A stretch of 64,000 nucleotides of DNA from JALOAT01 sp041687015 (lineage in GTDB: Bacteria; Pseudomonadota; Gammaproteobacteria; Thiohalomonadales; Thiohalomonadaceae): the NCBI GenBank assembly GCA_041687015.1, contig JAWLCT010000009.1, positions 1 to 64,000 on the forward strand, given 5' to 3'. Positions within the stretch are counted from its first letter, which is position 1. Each line of letters begins with the position of its first letter. Positions 1 to 8,945 of the stretch are shown piece after piece. The notes below the pieces were generated by a model that saw only the letters and a program-made list of their open reading frames with translations, was not told the DNA's origin and did not search any database. The translations under genes were made by a program, and so were the position numbers.

Positions 1-1308
1 CAGGAACAACTGCTCAAGGCCAGCGGCAAGTTCGAGGAACAACTGCGCGAGGCCGACAAGGCGGTCACCGCCCTGGCCGATGCCCAGGAAGAGACCCAGA
101 TGCGCGTGGAGCAATGCGAGACCAATCTGCGCGCCATCACCGCCGACTGGCCCGACTTCGACCTGGACGCGCGCCTCGACCACCTGGACGCCGAGGCGAA
201 GGAGCTGGATGAAAAGCGCGCGCGCAACGAACGCGCCGAGATCGAGACCAAGCTGCGCGCCGCCGAACGCCACATGGACGGCGTCATCCAGGAGCACAAC
301 CAGCACTGCCGCCCGGGCGACGCCATCGTCTACACCGGCTTCGACGGCGAGTACGACGCCGACCTGTTCGGCAAGGTCTGCGCGGTGCGTGGTGAGCTCG
401 ACCGGGTGTACAACCTGCTGAAGAACAACATTTTGGTGGAGAAGCACGACAATCTCGCGCAGCTCAAGGCCAGCTTCAACAACGCCTTCGTGACCCACCT
501 GTGCCACGCCATCTATCAGGCCATCAAGGACGGCGAGCGCCAGGTGGAGCTGCTCAACCGCGAACTGCAACACCACCGCTTCGGCGCCGACCGCGAGACC
601 TTCCGTTTCGCCAGCGAATGGATCCCCGAATACCGCGACTACTGGCGCTTCTTCGAGGAAGTGGTGAAAAACCCCGCATTAGGTGACGAAGTCACGCTGT
701 TCGAGCTGGAGCTGAGCGGCAAGTCGAAGAAGGTGCGCGACGAGATCATGGCCATGCTGCTCGACGAGGACGAGCACAAGGCCCTGCGCGAGCTGGAACG
801 CATCGCCGACTACCGCCATTACCGGCGCTACGAGATCTTCAAGGAAGTGGAGGGCAAGGCGCCCATTCCCCTGTCCGAGTACGGCACCGGCTCCGGCGGC
901 CAGCTGGAGACGCCGGCCTACATCATCCGCTCCGCGGCCATCACCTCGGCCTTCCGCTTCGCCGAGGGACAGAACCATCTGCGCATGGTGCTGGTGGACG
1001 AGGCCTTCTCCAAAATGGACGAGACCCGCTCACGCGAGGTCATTGCGTATCTTACCGATTCCCTTGGCCTGCAACTGGTGTTCATCATGCCCACCAGCAA
1101 GTGCGGCCCGTTCATGGACCTCATCAGCCACGAATTCGTGTTTGCGAAGGTGCCGAGCACGCAGGCCCGCGGTCAGCTGCACACGCGGGTGCTGGTGGAT
1201 CGCAAGTGCTTCGATCAGGCGCGCGTCGAGGCTCTGTGGGCCAAGCATCGCCGTGCGGTCTACGACCAGGCGGAGCTGGATTTCATGCAGGAAGTACTGG
1301 CAAGCTGA
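1..1308 (+). CDS. jetC: Wadjet JetC (MukB/MksB-like SMC ATPase), C-terminal part
   Basis: The frame is open from base 1 to the TGA at 1306-1308, so 435 residues of the C-terminal part are visible and the N-terminal Walker A lies outside the window. The first ~80 residues are charged heptad-like coiled coil. Near the end are an ABC signature (TGSGGQ, about residue 297) and a Walker B/D-loop (LVDEAFSKMDE, about residue 330), the arrangement of SMC/MukB head domains. The next gene is jetD, which identifies the family as Wadjet/MksB rather than SbcC. Wadjet complexes extrude and cleave small circular DNA and so restrict plasmids. jetA and jetB are expected just left of the window. Confidence 0.9.
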   Translation, partial: QEQLLKASGKFEEQLREADKAVTALADAQEETQMRVEQCETNLRAITADWPDFDLDARLDHLDAEAKELDEKRARNERAEIETKLRAAERHMDGVIQEHNQHCRPGDAIVYTGFDGEYDADLFGKVCAVRGELDRVYNLLKNNILVEKHDNLAQLKASFNNAFVTHLCHAIYQAIKDGERQVELLNRELQHHRFGADRETFRFASEWIPEYRDYWRFFEEVVKNPALGDEVTLFELELSGKSKKVRDEIMAMLLDEDEHKALRELERIADYRHYRRYEIFKEVEGKAPIPLSEYGTGSGGQLETPAYIIRSAAITSAFRFAEGQNHLRMVLVDEAFSKMDETRSREVIAYLTDSLGLQLVFIMPTSKCGPFMDLISHEFVFAKVPSTQARGQLHTRVLVDRKCFDQARVEALWAKHRRAVYDQAELDFMQEVLAS

Positions 1309-1346
1309 AGGCCTTGTGACAGGGATGTCGGGAGAAAGATACCAAT

Positions 1347-2492
1347 ATGTCCGATAACAGACCCCGTTGGCTGGAGGGTGACCCCGAGGTGCTCGCCTGG
1401 TTGCACGGCGTGCTCGATCGCCTGGAGCGCCAGCCTGGCGATACGCGCAAGGAGCCGTTGCGCTTCACCGTGGATGAGCGCTTGTTTCCGGGCCTGTTCC
1501 ACTTCGGCCCCGAGGCCGACGCGCGCTGGGAATTGATCACCGGGCTGGCAAAACACGGGCTGCCGCTCAAGGTCACCGCCAAGCGCCACCGCGACCCGCG
1601 CGATCCGGAATACGTGGGCGCACGGCTCGCCGTGGATGCCGGCGGGGAGAACCTGATCCGCGAATGGCTGCGCCGTCCCCGCGTCACCCCCGAGGCCCAG
1701 GCCTGGCGCGAAGCCGTGGATGCCGTTGCGGCCGATTGGTCGTCTGCCGCCAGGGTGCGCCTGCGTGAGCGCCGGGTGCATATTCCGGGACGCAGTGCAC
1801 GGGAGGTGGTGGATGCCCTGGTGCGGCTCGGCGCCCTGAAGGGGCAGGGCTACACCCTGCGACAACTCAGTGCCGCCGTTTTCTTCGGCGATTCCAAATT
1901 CCTGGAACAGCATTGCGCCGCACTGGTGGAGGCCCTGTATCCCGATCTGGCGCCGGCGCCCCGGCCGCTGGTCATCGACGTGTTCCTTCCGGCACGTATC
2001 GATACCGTGCTGTTCATCGAAAATCTGGACACCTATCTGCGTGCCTTGGCGGGCGAACTGGCGGCGACCCGCGGCTGTGCGCTGGTGTATGCGGCCGGCT
2101 TCAAGGGCGGTGCGGCGCGCATCCGCGAGCCGGGCTGTGCGGCGCTGCACTACGCGGGGGGATGCGCCTCGCGCGAAGGCTTCGAGCGCTGGTGGCGGGG
2201 CGCGGAGACGCCGGGCTGGCCGGTGTATTTCTGGGGAGACCTGGACTTCGAAGGCATGGGGATCCTCAAATCCCTGCACCGCCTGTTTGGGGCCACCGCG
2301 TGGCAGCCCGGCTATGAGCCCCTGCTGCGCTGGTTGCAACAAGGGCGGGGTCATCTGCTCGAAGCGGCAGACAAGCTGCTGCAGAAGGATCCGGAAACCA
2401 CCGGTTGCCCTTACGCCGATCAGGTGCTGTTACCCGCGCTGCGTTCCTCGCAATCGGGCGTGGATCAGGAAGCCTTCGCCGCGGCGACGTGA
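1347..2492 (+). CDS. jetD: Wadjet nuclease subunit JetD (MksG-like, DUF3322/DUF2220)
   Basis: A 381-residue protein starting at an ATG behind a GGGAGAAAG-type site, 38 bases after jetC. JetD is the nuclease subunit of Wadjet. It has an N-terminal DUF3322-type region and a C-terminal Toprim-like DUF2220 region. Toprim signature elements are visible: ENLDTY (about residue 224), a GDLDFEGMGIL block (about residue 297) and GVDQE near the C-terminus, supplying the acidic metal ligands. Length and order after jetC match complete Wadjet operons. Nothing suggests inactivation. Confidence 0.9.
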   Translation: MSDNRPRWLEGDPEVLAWLHGVLDRLERQPGDTRKEPLRFTVDERLFPGLFHFGPEADARWELITGLAKHGLPLKVTAKRHRDPRDPEYVGARLAVDAGGENLIREWLRRPRVTPEAQAWREAVDAVAADWSSAARVRLRERRVHIPGRSAREVVDALVRLGALKGQGYTLRQLSAAVFFGDSKFLEQHCAALVEALYPDLAPAPRPLVIDVFLPARIDTVLFIENLDTYLRALAGELAATRGCALVYAAGFKGGAARIREPGCAALHYAGGCASREGFERWWRGAETPGWPVYFWGDLDFEGMGILKSLHRLFGATAWQPGYEPLLRWLQQGRGHLLEAADKLLQKDPETTGCPYADQVLLPALRSSQSGVDQEAFAAAT

Positions 2493-2561
2493 ACACGCCG
2501 TCAGCTCCGGCGCGCAATGCGTCACAGCCCGCGCGTGCGGGACCAGTGACGGTTCTTCAAA

Positions 2562-2570
2562 TGGTATAGT
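2562..2570 (+). promoter_or_regulatory. Candidate extended -10 promoter for lemA
   Basis: TGGTATAGT matches an extended -10 element (TGn plus TATAGT) 37 bases before the lemA GTG start. No good -35 box lies at normal spacing, which is common for extended -10 promoters. It sits in the 115-base gap after jetD, so lemA probably has its own transcript. Confidence 0.45.
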
Positions 2571-2607
2571 CGCGCTGCGCGAGGGCGTTCTCAGGAGGAA
2601 GTGCAGC

Positions 2608-3180
2608 GTGTCCATTGCCGGTATCGTTTTTTTGGTGGTCCTTGTGGTTGTCCTCATTTACGGGGTGACCATCTACAACGGCCTGGTGCAGCTCAAGCAC
2701 AACGTTTCCAAGGCCTGGTCGAATATCGACGTGCTGCTGAAGCAGCGCCATGACGAGCTTCCCAAGCTGGTCGAGGTGTGCAAGCAGTACATGAAATACG
2801 AGCAGGAAACCCTGGAGAAGGTCATGCGCGCGCGCTCAGCCGTATCCAGCGCCCGCGAGCGCGGTGACGTGGGCGCCCTGGGACCGGCGGAGACCCAGCT
2901 GCGCATGGGGCTCGGCAACCTGTTCGCCCTGGCCGAGGCCTATCCGGAACTCAAGGCCAACGACAACTTCCAGCATCTGCAATCGCGCATCTCGGGCCTG
3001 GAGAACGCCATCGCCGATCGGCGCGAGTTCTACAACGAGAGCGTCAATCTCAACAACGTGCGCATCGAACAATTTCCGGACGTGATTTTCGCGCGCATGT
3101 TCGGCTTCGGCCCGCGGCCCCTGCTCCAGTTCAGCGAGGAAGAAAAGCGAGACGTGGACATGGCGGCGCTATTCCGCTAA
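2608..3180 (+). CDS. lemA: LemA family protein
   Basis: Start chosen at GTG 2608, eight bases after AGGAGGAA; the frame is open further upstream only as a shadow of jetD. The 190-residue product begins with one membrane segment (about residues 2-22) and continues as helices with the LemA core (YNGLVQLKHNVSKAWSNIDV, then an LVEVCKQY helix). Length is typical of LemA, whose N-terminus anchors a helical domain; the molecular role is poorly defined. It is followed three bases later by a GIDE-domain gene, a common LemA partner, so the two probably act together at the inner membrane. Confidence 0.92.
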   Translation: MSIAGIVFLVVLVVVLIYGVTIYNGLVQLKHNVSKAWSNIDVLLKQRHDELPKLVEVCKQYMKYEQETLEKVMRARSAVSSARERGDVGALGPAETQLRMGLGNLFALAEAYPELKANDNFQHLQSRISGLENAIADRREFYNESVNLNNVRIEQFPDVIFARMFGFGPRPLLQFSEEEKRDVDMAALFR

Positions 3181-3183
3181 GCC

Positions 3184-4131
3184 ATGGACGCCGCGATCGC
3201 GGAAGTCCTCGCCCTCGATCCGGCCGAATTCTGGCTGGCCGTCGCCTTTCTGGCCGTGCTTGCCGCGGCCATGCTGTTTCTCGGCTTTCGCGCCCTGCAT
3301 CGGGCGCGCACCATTGCCAACATTCCCACCTCGCGCATCCGTTCCGCGGCCCAGGGCTATGTGGAACTGGTGGGCGAGGCGCTGTTGCTGCCGGGCGAAC
3401 CCATCGTCTCCGTCCTCACCGGCACCATCTGCACCTGGTTTCACTGTCGCGTGGAAGAACGGGTGACCACCCGGGACAGCCGCGGGCACAGTCACACCAG
3501 CTGGCGCACCGTGCGCGACGAGCGCAGCCCGGGGCTGTTCGTGTTGCGCGATGAGACCGGCGAATGCGTCATCGATCCGGACGGCGCCCATGTGCTGCCG
3601 TCAATGACTCAGGTCTGGTACGGCGGTTCGTCGCTTTGGCATGGTGCGGCGCCCAGGAAGCGCAGCCTGTTTTCCTCCGGCCCTTACCGCTTCACGGAAA
3701 ACCGCATCGAGGTGGGCGATCCGCTGTACGCCATCGGCGAATTCCGCACCACCGGCGGCGCCTATGACAGCGGCGGTGCACTCCGTGACGAAGTTCGCGC
3801 CGTGCTGGCCGATTGGAAACGTAACCAGACCGCCCTGCTGGAACGCTTCGATGCCAACCGTGACGGTCGCATCGATATGCAGGAATGGGAACAGGCACGC
3901 CGCGCCGCCGAACGCCAGGTGGTGAAGGCGCGCGCGCAGCGTGCCGCGGAGCCGGGCGTGCATCTCATGGCACGTCCGCCGCACGGTCAGCCTTATCTCA
4001 TTTCGGCGATCCCTGAAGAACAGCTGGTGGGCCGCTTGCGGTGGCAGGGGATCGGTCTGCTGTTCGTGTTCCTGGTGGCGGGCAGCGTCGCCATCTGGAT
4101 GCTTTCGGTGAGGGTCGGGAGTGGATTATGA
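3184..4131 (+). CDS. GIDE-domain membrane protein with EF-hand loop
   Basis: A 315-residue protein starting three bases after lemA. It has a membrane segment at about residues 13-36, then a region like the GIDE domain of MULAN/E3-like proteins (GEALLLPGEPIVSVLTGT through the VLRDETGECVIDPDGA block), then a canonical 12-residue EF-hand loop DANRDGRIDMQE at residues 223-234, and a C-terminal membrane segment (about 290-310). Bacterial GIDE proteins lack the RING finger and have no proven ligase activity. The EF-hand has Asp/Asn/Asp at positions 1, 3 and 5 and Glu at 12, so calcium binding is plausible. Its stop overlaps the next start (ATGA), indicating translational coupling to the subtilase. 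Confidence 0.8.
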   Translation: MDAAIAEVLALDPAEFWLAVAFLAVLAAAMLFLGFRALHRARTIANIPTSRIRSAAQGYVELVGEALLLPGEPIVSVLTGTICTWFHCRVEERVTTRDSRGHSHTSWRTVRDERSPGLFVLRDETGECVIDPDGAHVLPSMTQVWYGGSSLWHGAAPRKRSLFSSGPYRFTENRIEVGDPLYAIGEFRTTGGAYDSGGALRDEVRAVLADWKRNQTALLERFDANRDGRIDMQEWEQARRAAERQVVKARAQRAAEPGVHLMARPPHGQPYLISAIPEEQLVGRLRWQGIGLLFVFLVAGSVAIWMLSVRVGSGL

Positions 4132-6104
4132 AGCGCTCGTGGCAGTTTGCTGCCGTGATCGGGTCGTGCTTCCTCATTACATCTCTGCACACCATGCCTG
4201 CCGGAGCCGCAGGAAAACCCGTTGCCGGGCACGCGCCAAATGAACTGTTGGTGAAGTTCAAGCCGGGCGCGGGCAGCCGTGAACAAAAGGGCAAGGCGGC
4301 CGGTGTCGGTCGAGGCCTGGCGGTCCGGACGTTCAAACAACTGGGCATCGAGCACTGGACGTTACCCGCGGAGGCCAATCTCCAAACCACCATGGAGAAT
4401 TTGCGCGCCTCCGACACGGTGGAGTTCGTCGAACCCAACTACCGGCGCTACCTGCGTGTGCAACCGGCGACGTTCTGCGCTGAATGGGCGTTGGCTGACA
4501 TGCAGGTTGATCTTGATGGCGACCATGGCAACGGTGCCGGGGCACACATCGCAGTCATCGATACGGGCGTGGATGTGGATCATCCCGCGCTGTTGGGCCG
4601 CATCGTCTCAGGCGCCGATCTGGTCGACGGTGACGACGACCCCGAGCCGGATCTGTCGGACAGCGACGCGTGGCACGGCACGGGCGTGACCAGTGCGGCC
4701 GTCAATGTCGCCCGAAGTGTATCCATCGTCGCCATCCGCACCAATTTCTATATCAGCTCGCTGCTTGCCGCCTACGATGTCGCGATTGAAGAGGAAGTCG
4801 ACATCGTCAATGCCAGTTGGGGCGGGCCGCAGTTTTCCATCGCTGAGACGCAAGGGGTTGCCAAACTGGAGGATGCGGGGATTTTGCTGGTTGCCGCGGC
4901 GGGCAACGCCGACATGGACAACGATCTGATCCCCGATTACCCCTCCAGCCTGCCGAACAGCAATGTGCTGGCCGTGGCCGCCGGCACACAAGACCGCGAA
5001 CTGACACGCTGGAGTCAGCACGGCGCCCGAAGTGTGGACATCGCGGCGCCGGGGGTGAGCATTTGGGTGGCCGAGCCGGTCGAGCTCAGTGCAGCCACCG
5101 ATTACCGGTGTGCCAGCGGGACCTCGTTCTCGGCGCCTCATGTGGCCGGGCTCGCGGCCTTGGTGAAGGGCTATTTCGAAGCAGCGGATTTTCGTGAAAT
5201 CAAGGCACGCATCATCGCCGGTGCCGGTGCTTTCAACAGCGCCGGCGTGTTGGTTTCCGACGGACGCGCCAGTGCAGAGGGCGCCCTGAGCGTGGCGGAG
5301 CAACCGGTGATCGTCTATGCAGGTCACAGCGTTTCGGAGCCCGAGGGCAACGGCAATGGTGTGCTCGAGCCCGGTGAGCATGGGCAGTTGCTCGTGCGTT
5401 TGGAAAACCTTTGGCAGCATGCGGGTCTGGTTTCCGTACGCTTACGCAGCGACGACGAGACACTGGTCGTGCCGGAAGAACCCGTCCTGGTCCATGACTT
5501 CGCGCAGGGCAAAAAGACCCTGGCCTTCGATGTCCGTTTGGCAGCGGACGGGGGCGGGCATCGCCGTATTCCCCTGACGCTGGACATTGACGCCGACGGC
5601 ATCGCCACGACGCGACGCTTCCGGCTCGAACTCGGCGCCTTGCAGCAGGGCGTGACCACCGGGGCGACAGTGCAGTCTGACGACCAGGATGACATGCACG
5701 TATGGACCTTTCATCTGACCTCGCCGGTCGACCGGCTGTCGATCGTTTTGAATTCGGCGCCACGGCTGGACCTGCTGGTGCGGCGTGGGGGCACACCGGA
5801 ATTCAACATCGACTGCTACCGGGATGCGGCACCGTACTGCGTCAGCCCCGGGACCCTGGTCAGCGCCGGGGATTCCACCGAGGAGCGGCTGACCGTCCAC
5901 GGTGCCTCGCCCGGCGTGTATCACGTGGCCGTGGTGGATTCCGAACGGCACGCGGAGGATGTGGGCTACACCATCAAGGCAAGCGTTGCCGAGGATACGG
6001 GCGGTGGTGGCGGCGGGGGCGGGAGTACCTGGCTGCTCGTCGTCGCGGCAGCAGGCGTGTTGTGGCAGCGCCGTTTAGCCAACCGGGTGGCGGCAGCGCC
6101 TTGA
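4128..6104 (+). CDS. Secreted subtilase (S8) with GlyGly-CTERM-like tail
   Basis: Start placed at ATG 4128, overlapping the previous stop, because it leads straight into a signal peptide (MKRSW, a hydrophobic stretch, then AGAA). The 658-residue protein has a fervidolysin-like propeptide (ELLVKFKPGAG to EFVEPNY), then a catalytic triad Asp145 (AVIDTGVD), His183 (WHGTGV) and Ser333 (SGTSFSAPHVAG). A beta-rich region follows. The end is a run of eight glycines (about 625-632), a hydrophobic helix and Arg-containing tail, the architecture of GlyGly-CTERM proteins that rhombosortase cleaves and that go to the surface via type II secretion. Neither rhombosortase nor T2SS genes are in the window. 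Confidence 0.9.
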   Translation: MKRSWQFAAVIGSCFLITSLHTMPAGAAGKPVAGHAPNELLVKFKPGAGSREQKGKAAGVGRGLAVRTFKQLGIEHWTLPAEANLQTTMENLRASDTVEFVEPNYRRYLRVQPATFCAEWALADMQVDLDGDHGNGAGAHIAVIDTGVDVDHPALLGRIVSGADLVDGDDDPEPDLSDSDAWHGTGVTSAAVNVARSVSIVAIRTNFYISSLLAAYDVAIEEEVDIVNASWGGPQFSIAETQGVAKLEDAGILLVAAAGNADMDNDLIPDYPSSLPNSNVLAVAAGTQDRELTRWSQHGARSVDIAAPGVSIWVAEPVELSAATDYRCASGTSFSAPHVAGLAALVKGYFEAADFREIKARIIAGAGAFNSAGVLVSDGRASAEGALSVAEQPVIVYAGHSVSEPEGNGNGVLEPGEHGQLLVRLENLWQHAGLVSVRLRSDDETLVVPEEPVLVHDFAQGKKTLAFDVRLAADGGGHRRIPLTLDIDADGIATTRRFRLELGALQQGVTTGATVQSDDQDDMHVWTFHLTSPVDRLSIVLNSAPRLDLLVRRGGTPEFNIDCYRDAAPYCVSPGTLVSAGDSTEERLTVHGASPGVYHVAVVDSERHAEDVGYTIKASVAEDTGGGGGGGGSTWLLVVAAAGVLWQRRLANRVAAAP

Positions 6105-6108
6105 GGCT

Positions 6109-6738
6109 TCATCCGCGCAACGGTGCACTCACGCGCAGGGTGTAAATCAGGATGGCGGGAAGCTGCAGAAGCAGCAACGCCGTTTCAACCATCCAAGGGG
6201 CTTCATCCTGCTCGCGGATGAACGCCACAAGTCGCGCCACTGCGCGCGCGATAGGCCCGCTCACGGCGACCAGTAACAAAATCGCGAGCATGACATCCCC
6301 ACCCGGCCAGAGCGCCACTTCCACCCCCATGGCGCCGGCGGTCCAGTCGAGTAACAGTGCGGAGAGCGCCATGGCCTGTGCGGGCAGCACGAGCGCGAGC
6401 TGCTCACCGAGCAGCGGCACCAGCGGCAGCAACAGGCTGGCTGTGAAGGCCAGGTTGACCAGCATGCTCACCCGTTGCTCGCCGCCGAGCACCTGTGACA
6501 GGGGCGGCGCTTCAGTCAGGCCGAAAATCCCCGGATAGGCGACAAGCACGAACAGGGCGATGCATGCCGCGCGACCGAGCGGTACATACACGTGTTCGAG
6601 CAGCCAATCGGTGAAACCATGTTGGGCCATGTGAGGCGCGAGGCGCGCGACCACGCCTTCCCAGCCGAGGACGGCGAGCAAATAGACGGTCATGGCGCCG
6701 AGCAGCGCCGGGCTGGTCAGCGCAGCGGCTACGGACAT
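6109..6738 (-). CDS. Hypothetical polytopic membrane protein
   Basis: A 209-residue protein with about six hydrophobic segments and no family motif that I recognise. It lacks the GxSG and His pattern of rhomboid/rhombosortase, so it is not the processing enzyme for the convergent GlyGly-CTERM subtilase, whose stop lies four bases away. Its start (ATG 6738) overlaps the end of the upstream kinase-fusion gene by ten bases, so the two are co-transcribed. Composition and coding density look like the rest of the region. Confidence 0.6.
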   Translation of the reverse strand: MSVAAALTSPALLGAMTVYLLAVLGWEGVVARLAPHMAQHGFTDWLLEHVYVPLGRAACIALFVLVAYPGIFGLTEAPPLSQVLGGEQRVSMLVNLAFTASLLLPLVPLLGEQLALVLPAQAMALSALLLDWTAGAMGVEVALWPGGDVMLAILLLVAVSGPIARAVARLVAFIREQDEAPWMVETALLLLQLPAILIYTLRVSAPLRG

Positions 6739-8333
6739 GGGGCGGCTTTCAGGTGCGCTTGCACTGCGGCCACGGCCTGTAGGGGATCCCAGCCGCGGCC
6801 TGCGTCGATAACAAGGGTGTCGGCCGATTCTTCGCCTTCCGGTGGCTGGAAACGTGTGCGCTGGTGTTCCAGCACGGCGAGATCCGCTTCGGACGCGTCC
6901 ATGCGTGCGGCATGGCGCGCCAGGATACGTTCGCGCAGCACGTCGTCGGGGGCCGTCAGATACAGCACCGTGAAAGGAACGCCCCAGGCCCTGGCCATGT
7001 CCCGGAAGGCCAGGCGCCGGCCTGGTTCGAGAAACGTCGCGTCCACCACCGCGGTGTAGCCGCCGTCGATGGCGTGTTTCGCCAGCGCCGCGAGGCGGTC
7101 GTAGGTACGCATCGTGGCCTCGGGCGTGTAGATGCCGGCACCCAGCAAGGAACGGCTTTCCGCCGTCGACGCCAGGCCGAACAGGCGCTTTCGTTCCACA
7201 TCCGAACGCAGACGCACGCTATTGTCCATGCCCTCGGCGAGCGCCGCGGCGAGCACGCTTTTGCCGGTGCCTGACAGCCCGCAGGTGAGCAGCAGGGCAG
7301 GGCGGCGCGCGGGCAGGTAATGGCTGGCGAGGGTGAGATAGGCGCCGAACTGTTTCGTCAGCGCCAGACGCTCGGACAGGGCAAGGCCGGGCTGGCGGCG
7401 TCGGATGGCGGTGACCTTGGCGCGCACCATGGCGCGATAGTGCTTGTAGAAATCGAGCAGAGGCAGGCCGGCGTAATCGCCGGTGCGTTCCAGATATGCG
7501 TTCACCGCGCGGTGCGCCAACGACCATTCTCCGCGCGCCTCCAGGTCCATGGCGAGGAAAGCGAGCTCACTCATCACGTCGATGAAACGCAGCGCGGGAT
7601 TGAATTCGATACCGTCGAAGGCGAGCACCTTGCCATCCACCTCCGCGAGATTGCCCAGGTGCAGATCGCCATGGCATTCGCGCACGAAGCCGTCGCGCTT
7701 GCGTCCGGCCATCAGCGGCGCAAGCTGGGCAAAGCGTGCCTCGGCCCAACGCGCATGGGGTGCGAGTATGTCTGCGTCCTCGGGAGCCTGCAGCAGCGGA
7801 CCGATCTGTGCGAAGTTCTGCGTGACCGGCTGAAAGACCGCCGCCGGATCGCCGTAGGGCGATCCGGGTTCCACCGGCGCCGCCAGACCGTGCAAATCGG
7901 CCATGGCGTGCACCGCGGCATCGATGTGGGCAGGGGTGAGGGTGCCTGCCTCCTGTTGTCGATCGAGCAGACCGGCATCGTCGAAGCGGCGCATCTCGAC
8001 CGCGTATTCGATGGGGGCTTGCGCATCGCCCGGGCGTGGCTCGTCCACGCTGCCGCCGATGGGCAGTACGCCCAGATAAACCTCGGGCGCAGTACGGCGA
8101 TTGAGGCGCAGCTCCTCCTCGCAGAAGAACCGCCGGCGTTCCAGGGTCGCGTAATCGAGAAAGCCGAGATCCAGCGCTTTTTTCAGCTTGTAGGCCCGAT
8201 CGCCCACCAGCAGAACCCATGAGACGTGGGTCTCGATCACGTCCACACGATCGGCCCGCTGCGGCCAGCGTTCGGGATCGCGCAGGGCGGTGACGAGGCG
8301 GATTTGGCGGGCGAGGGTGTCGTCGGCAGGCAT
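6729..8333 (-). CDS. Fused aminoglycoside phosphotransferase-like / P-loop kinase protein
   Basis: A 534-residue two-domain protein. The N-terminal ~330 residues are an APH/choline-kinase fold, with the catalytic HGDLHLGN loop and a following FDGIEFN metal-binding segment. The C-terminal ~180 residues form an AAA/zeta-like kinase with Walker A GLSGTGKS. The fusion is widespread in proteobacteria and usually annotated as bifunctional aminoglycoside phosphotransferase/ATP-binding protein. The substrate is unknown, and the APH name should not be read as drug resistance. It is transcribed divergently from the 8431 gene across a 97-base gap. Confidence 0.85.
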   Translation of the reverse strand: MPADDTLARQIRLVTALRDPERWPQRADRVDVIETHVSWVLLVGDRAYKLKKALDLGFLDYATLERRRFFCEEELRLNRRTAPEVYLGVLPIGGSVDEPRPGDAQAPIEYAVEMRRFDDAGLLDRQQEAGTLTPAHIDAAVHAMADLHGLAAPVEPGSPYGDPAAVFQPVTQNFAQIGPLLQAPEDADILAPHARWAEARFAQLAPLMAGRKRDGFVRECHGDLHLGNLAEVDGKVLAFDGIEFNPALRFIDVMSELAFLAMDLEARGEWSLAHRAVNAYLERTGDYAGLPLLDFYKHYRAMVRAKVTAIRRRQPGLALSERLALTKQFGAYLTLASHYLPARRPALLLTCGLSGTGKSVLAAALAEGMDNSVRLRSDVERKRLFGLASTAESRSLLGAGIYTPEATMRTYDRLAALAKHAIDGGYTAVVDATFLEPGRRLAFRDMARAWGVPFTVLYLTAPDDVLRERILARHAARMDASEADLAVLEHQRTRFQPPEGEESADTLVIDAGRGWDPLQAVAAVQAHLKAAPCP

Positions 8334-8385
8334 GAAAACTCAAGTCCGGGTGCAGTAAATCCGAAAATATAAGAAACCCCCGCAG

Positions 8386-8391
8386 TATAAT
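8386..8391 (+). promoter_or_regulatory. Candidate -10 box upstream of the 8431 gene
   Basis: A perfect TATAAT lies 39 bases before the GTG start, in the 97-base AT-richer divergent gap. The region 17 bases upstream (GAAAAT) is a poor -35 match, so strength is uncertain. Confidence 0.4.
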
Positions 8392-8430
8392 GCGGAAACC
8401 CCATCCGGCAGCCAGCCGGCAAGAGGCACT

Positions 8431-8937
8431 GTGGAGCTTTACTCCGTCGACAAACTGATCGCCGAGGCACGCCGGCTTGCCGCTGCGTACCGGGAGGCGA
8501 CTGGACAACCGCTGGCCGTGAGCGGCGAAATCGCTCGCTACGATGCCGCGCGTCTGCTCGATCTGGACGTGCCCCAGCGCCCGCAGGGGGGCTGGGATGC
8601 GGTGGGGCGCCACGGCGCCCGGGCGGGCGTGCACTATCAGATCAAGGCACGGGCCATTTTCGACGAGAGCAAGGCCGGGCAGCGCATGGGACAGCTCAAG
8701 CTGGACCAGCCCTGGGACGCGGTGCTGTTGGTGCTGATGGACGCGCAGTTCATGCCCTACGAAATCCACGAGGCCGATCGCGATACCGTTACGGCCGCCC
8801 TCGACGATGCGGGCGACAGTCGGCGCAACAAGCGTGGTGCCATGACCATTGCGCGCTTCAAGAACATCGCGCGGCTGGTGTGGACACGCGAGGACGGCAT
8901 CATCGACGACGAGATCTGGGACAACAGGACGTCCTGA
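8431..8937 (+). CDS. Conserved hypothetical protein (DUF6998-like, possible nuclease fold)
   Basis: A 168-residue protein starting at GTG 8431. It opens with a helix (VDKLIAEARRLAAAYREATG), then GEIARYDAARLL and a HYQIKARAIFD strand. The E...Q-I-K spacing resembles the core of PD-(D/E)xK-type folds; I recall similar proteins named DUF6998. Catalysis is unproven. Its stop lies nine bases before the yoaA start, so the two genes are probably co-expressed, which would fit a DNA-related role but does not prove one. Confidence 0.6.
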   Translation: MELYSVDKLIAEARRLAAAYREATGQPLAVSGEIARYDAARLLDLDVPQRPQGGWDAVGRHGARAGVHYQIKARAIFDESKAGQRMGQLKLDQPWDAVLLVLMDAQFMPYEIHEADRDTVTAALDDAGDSRRNKRGAMTIARFKNIARLVWTREDGIIDDEIWDNRTS

Positions 8938-8945
8938 AAACCGCC

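Noticed and set aside
1870..2607. N-terminal extension of the lemA frame
   Set aside because: It lies wholly inside jetD in another frame and reads Arg/Ser/Pro-rich sequence. LemA proper begins at GTG 2608 with a ribosome site.
6109..6738. Possible rhombosortase next to the GlyGly-CTERM subtilase
   Set aside because: No GxSG serine motif or catalytic His in a membrane helix is visible. It remains a hypothetical membrane protein.
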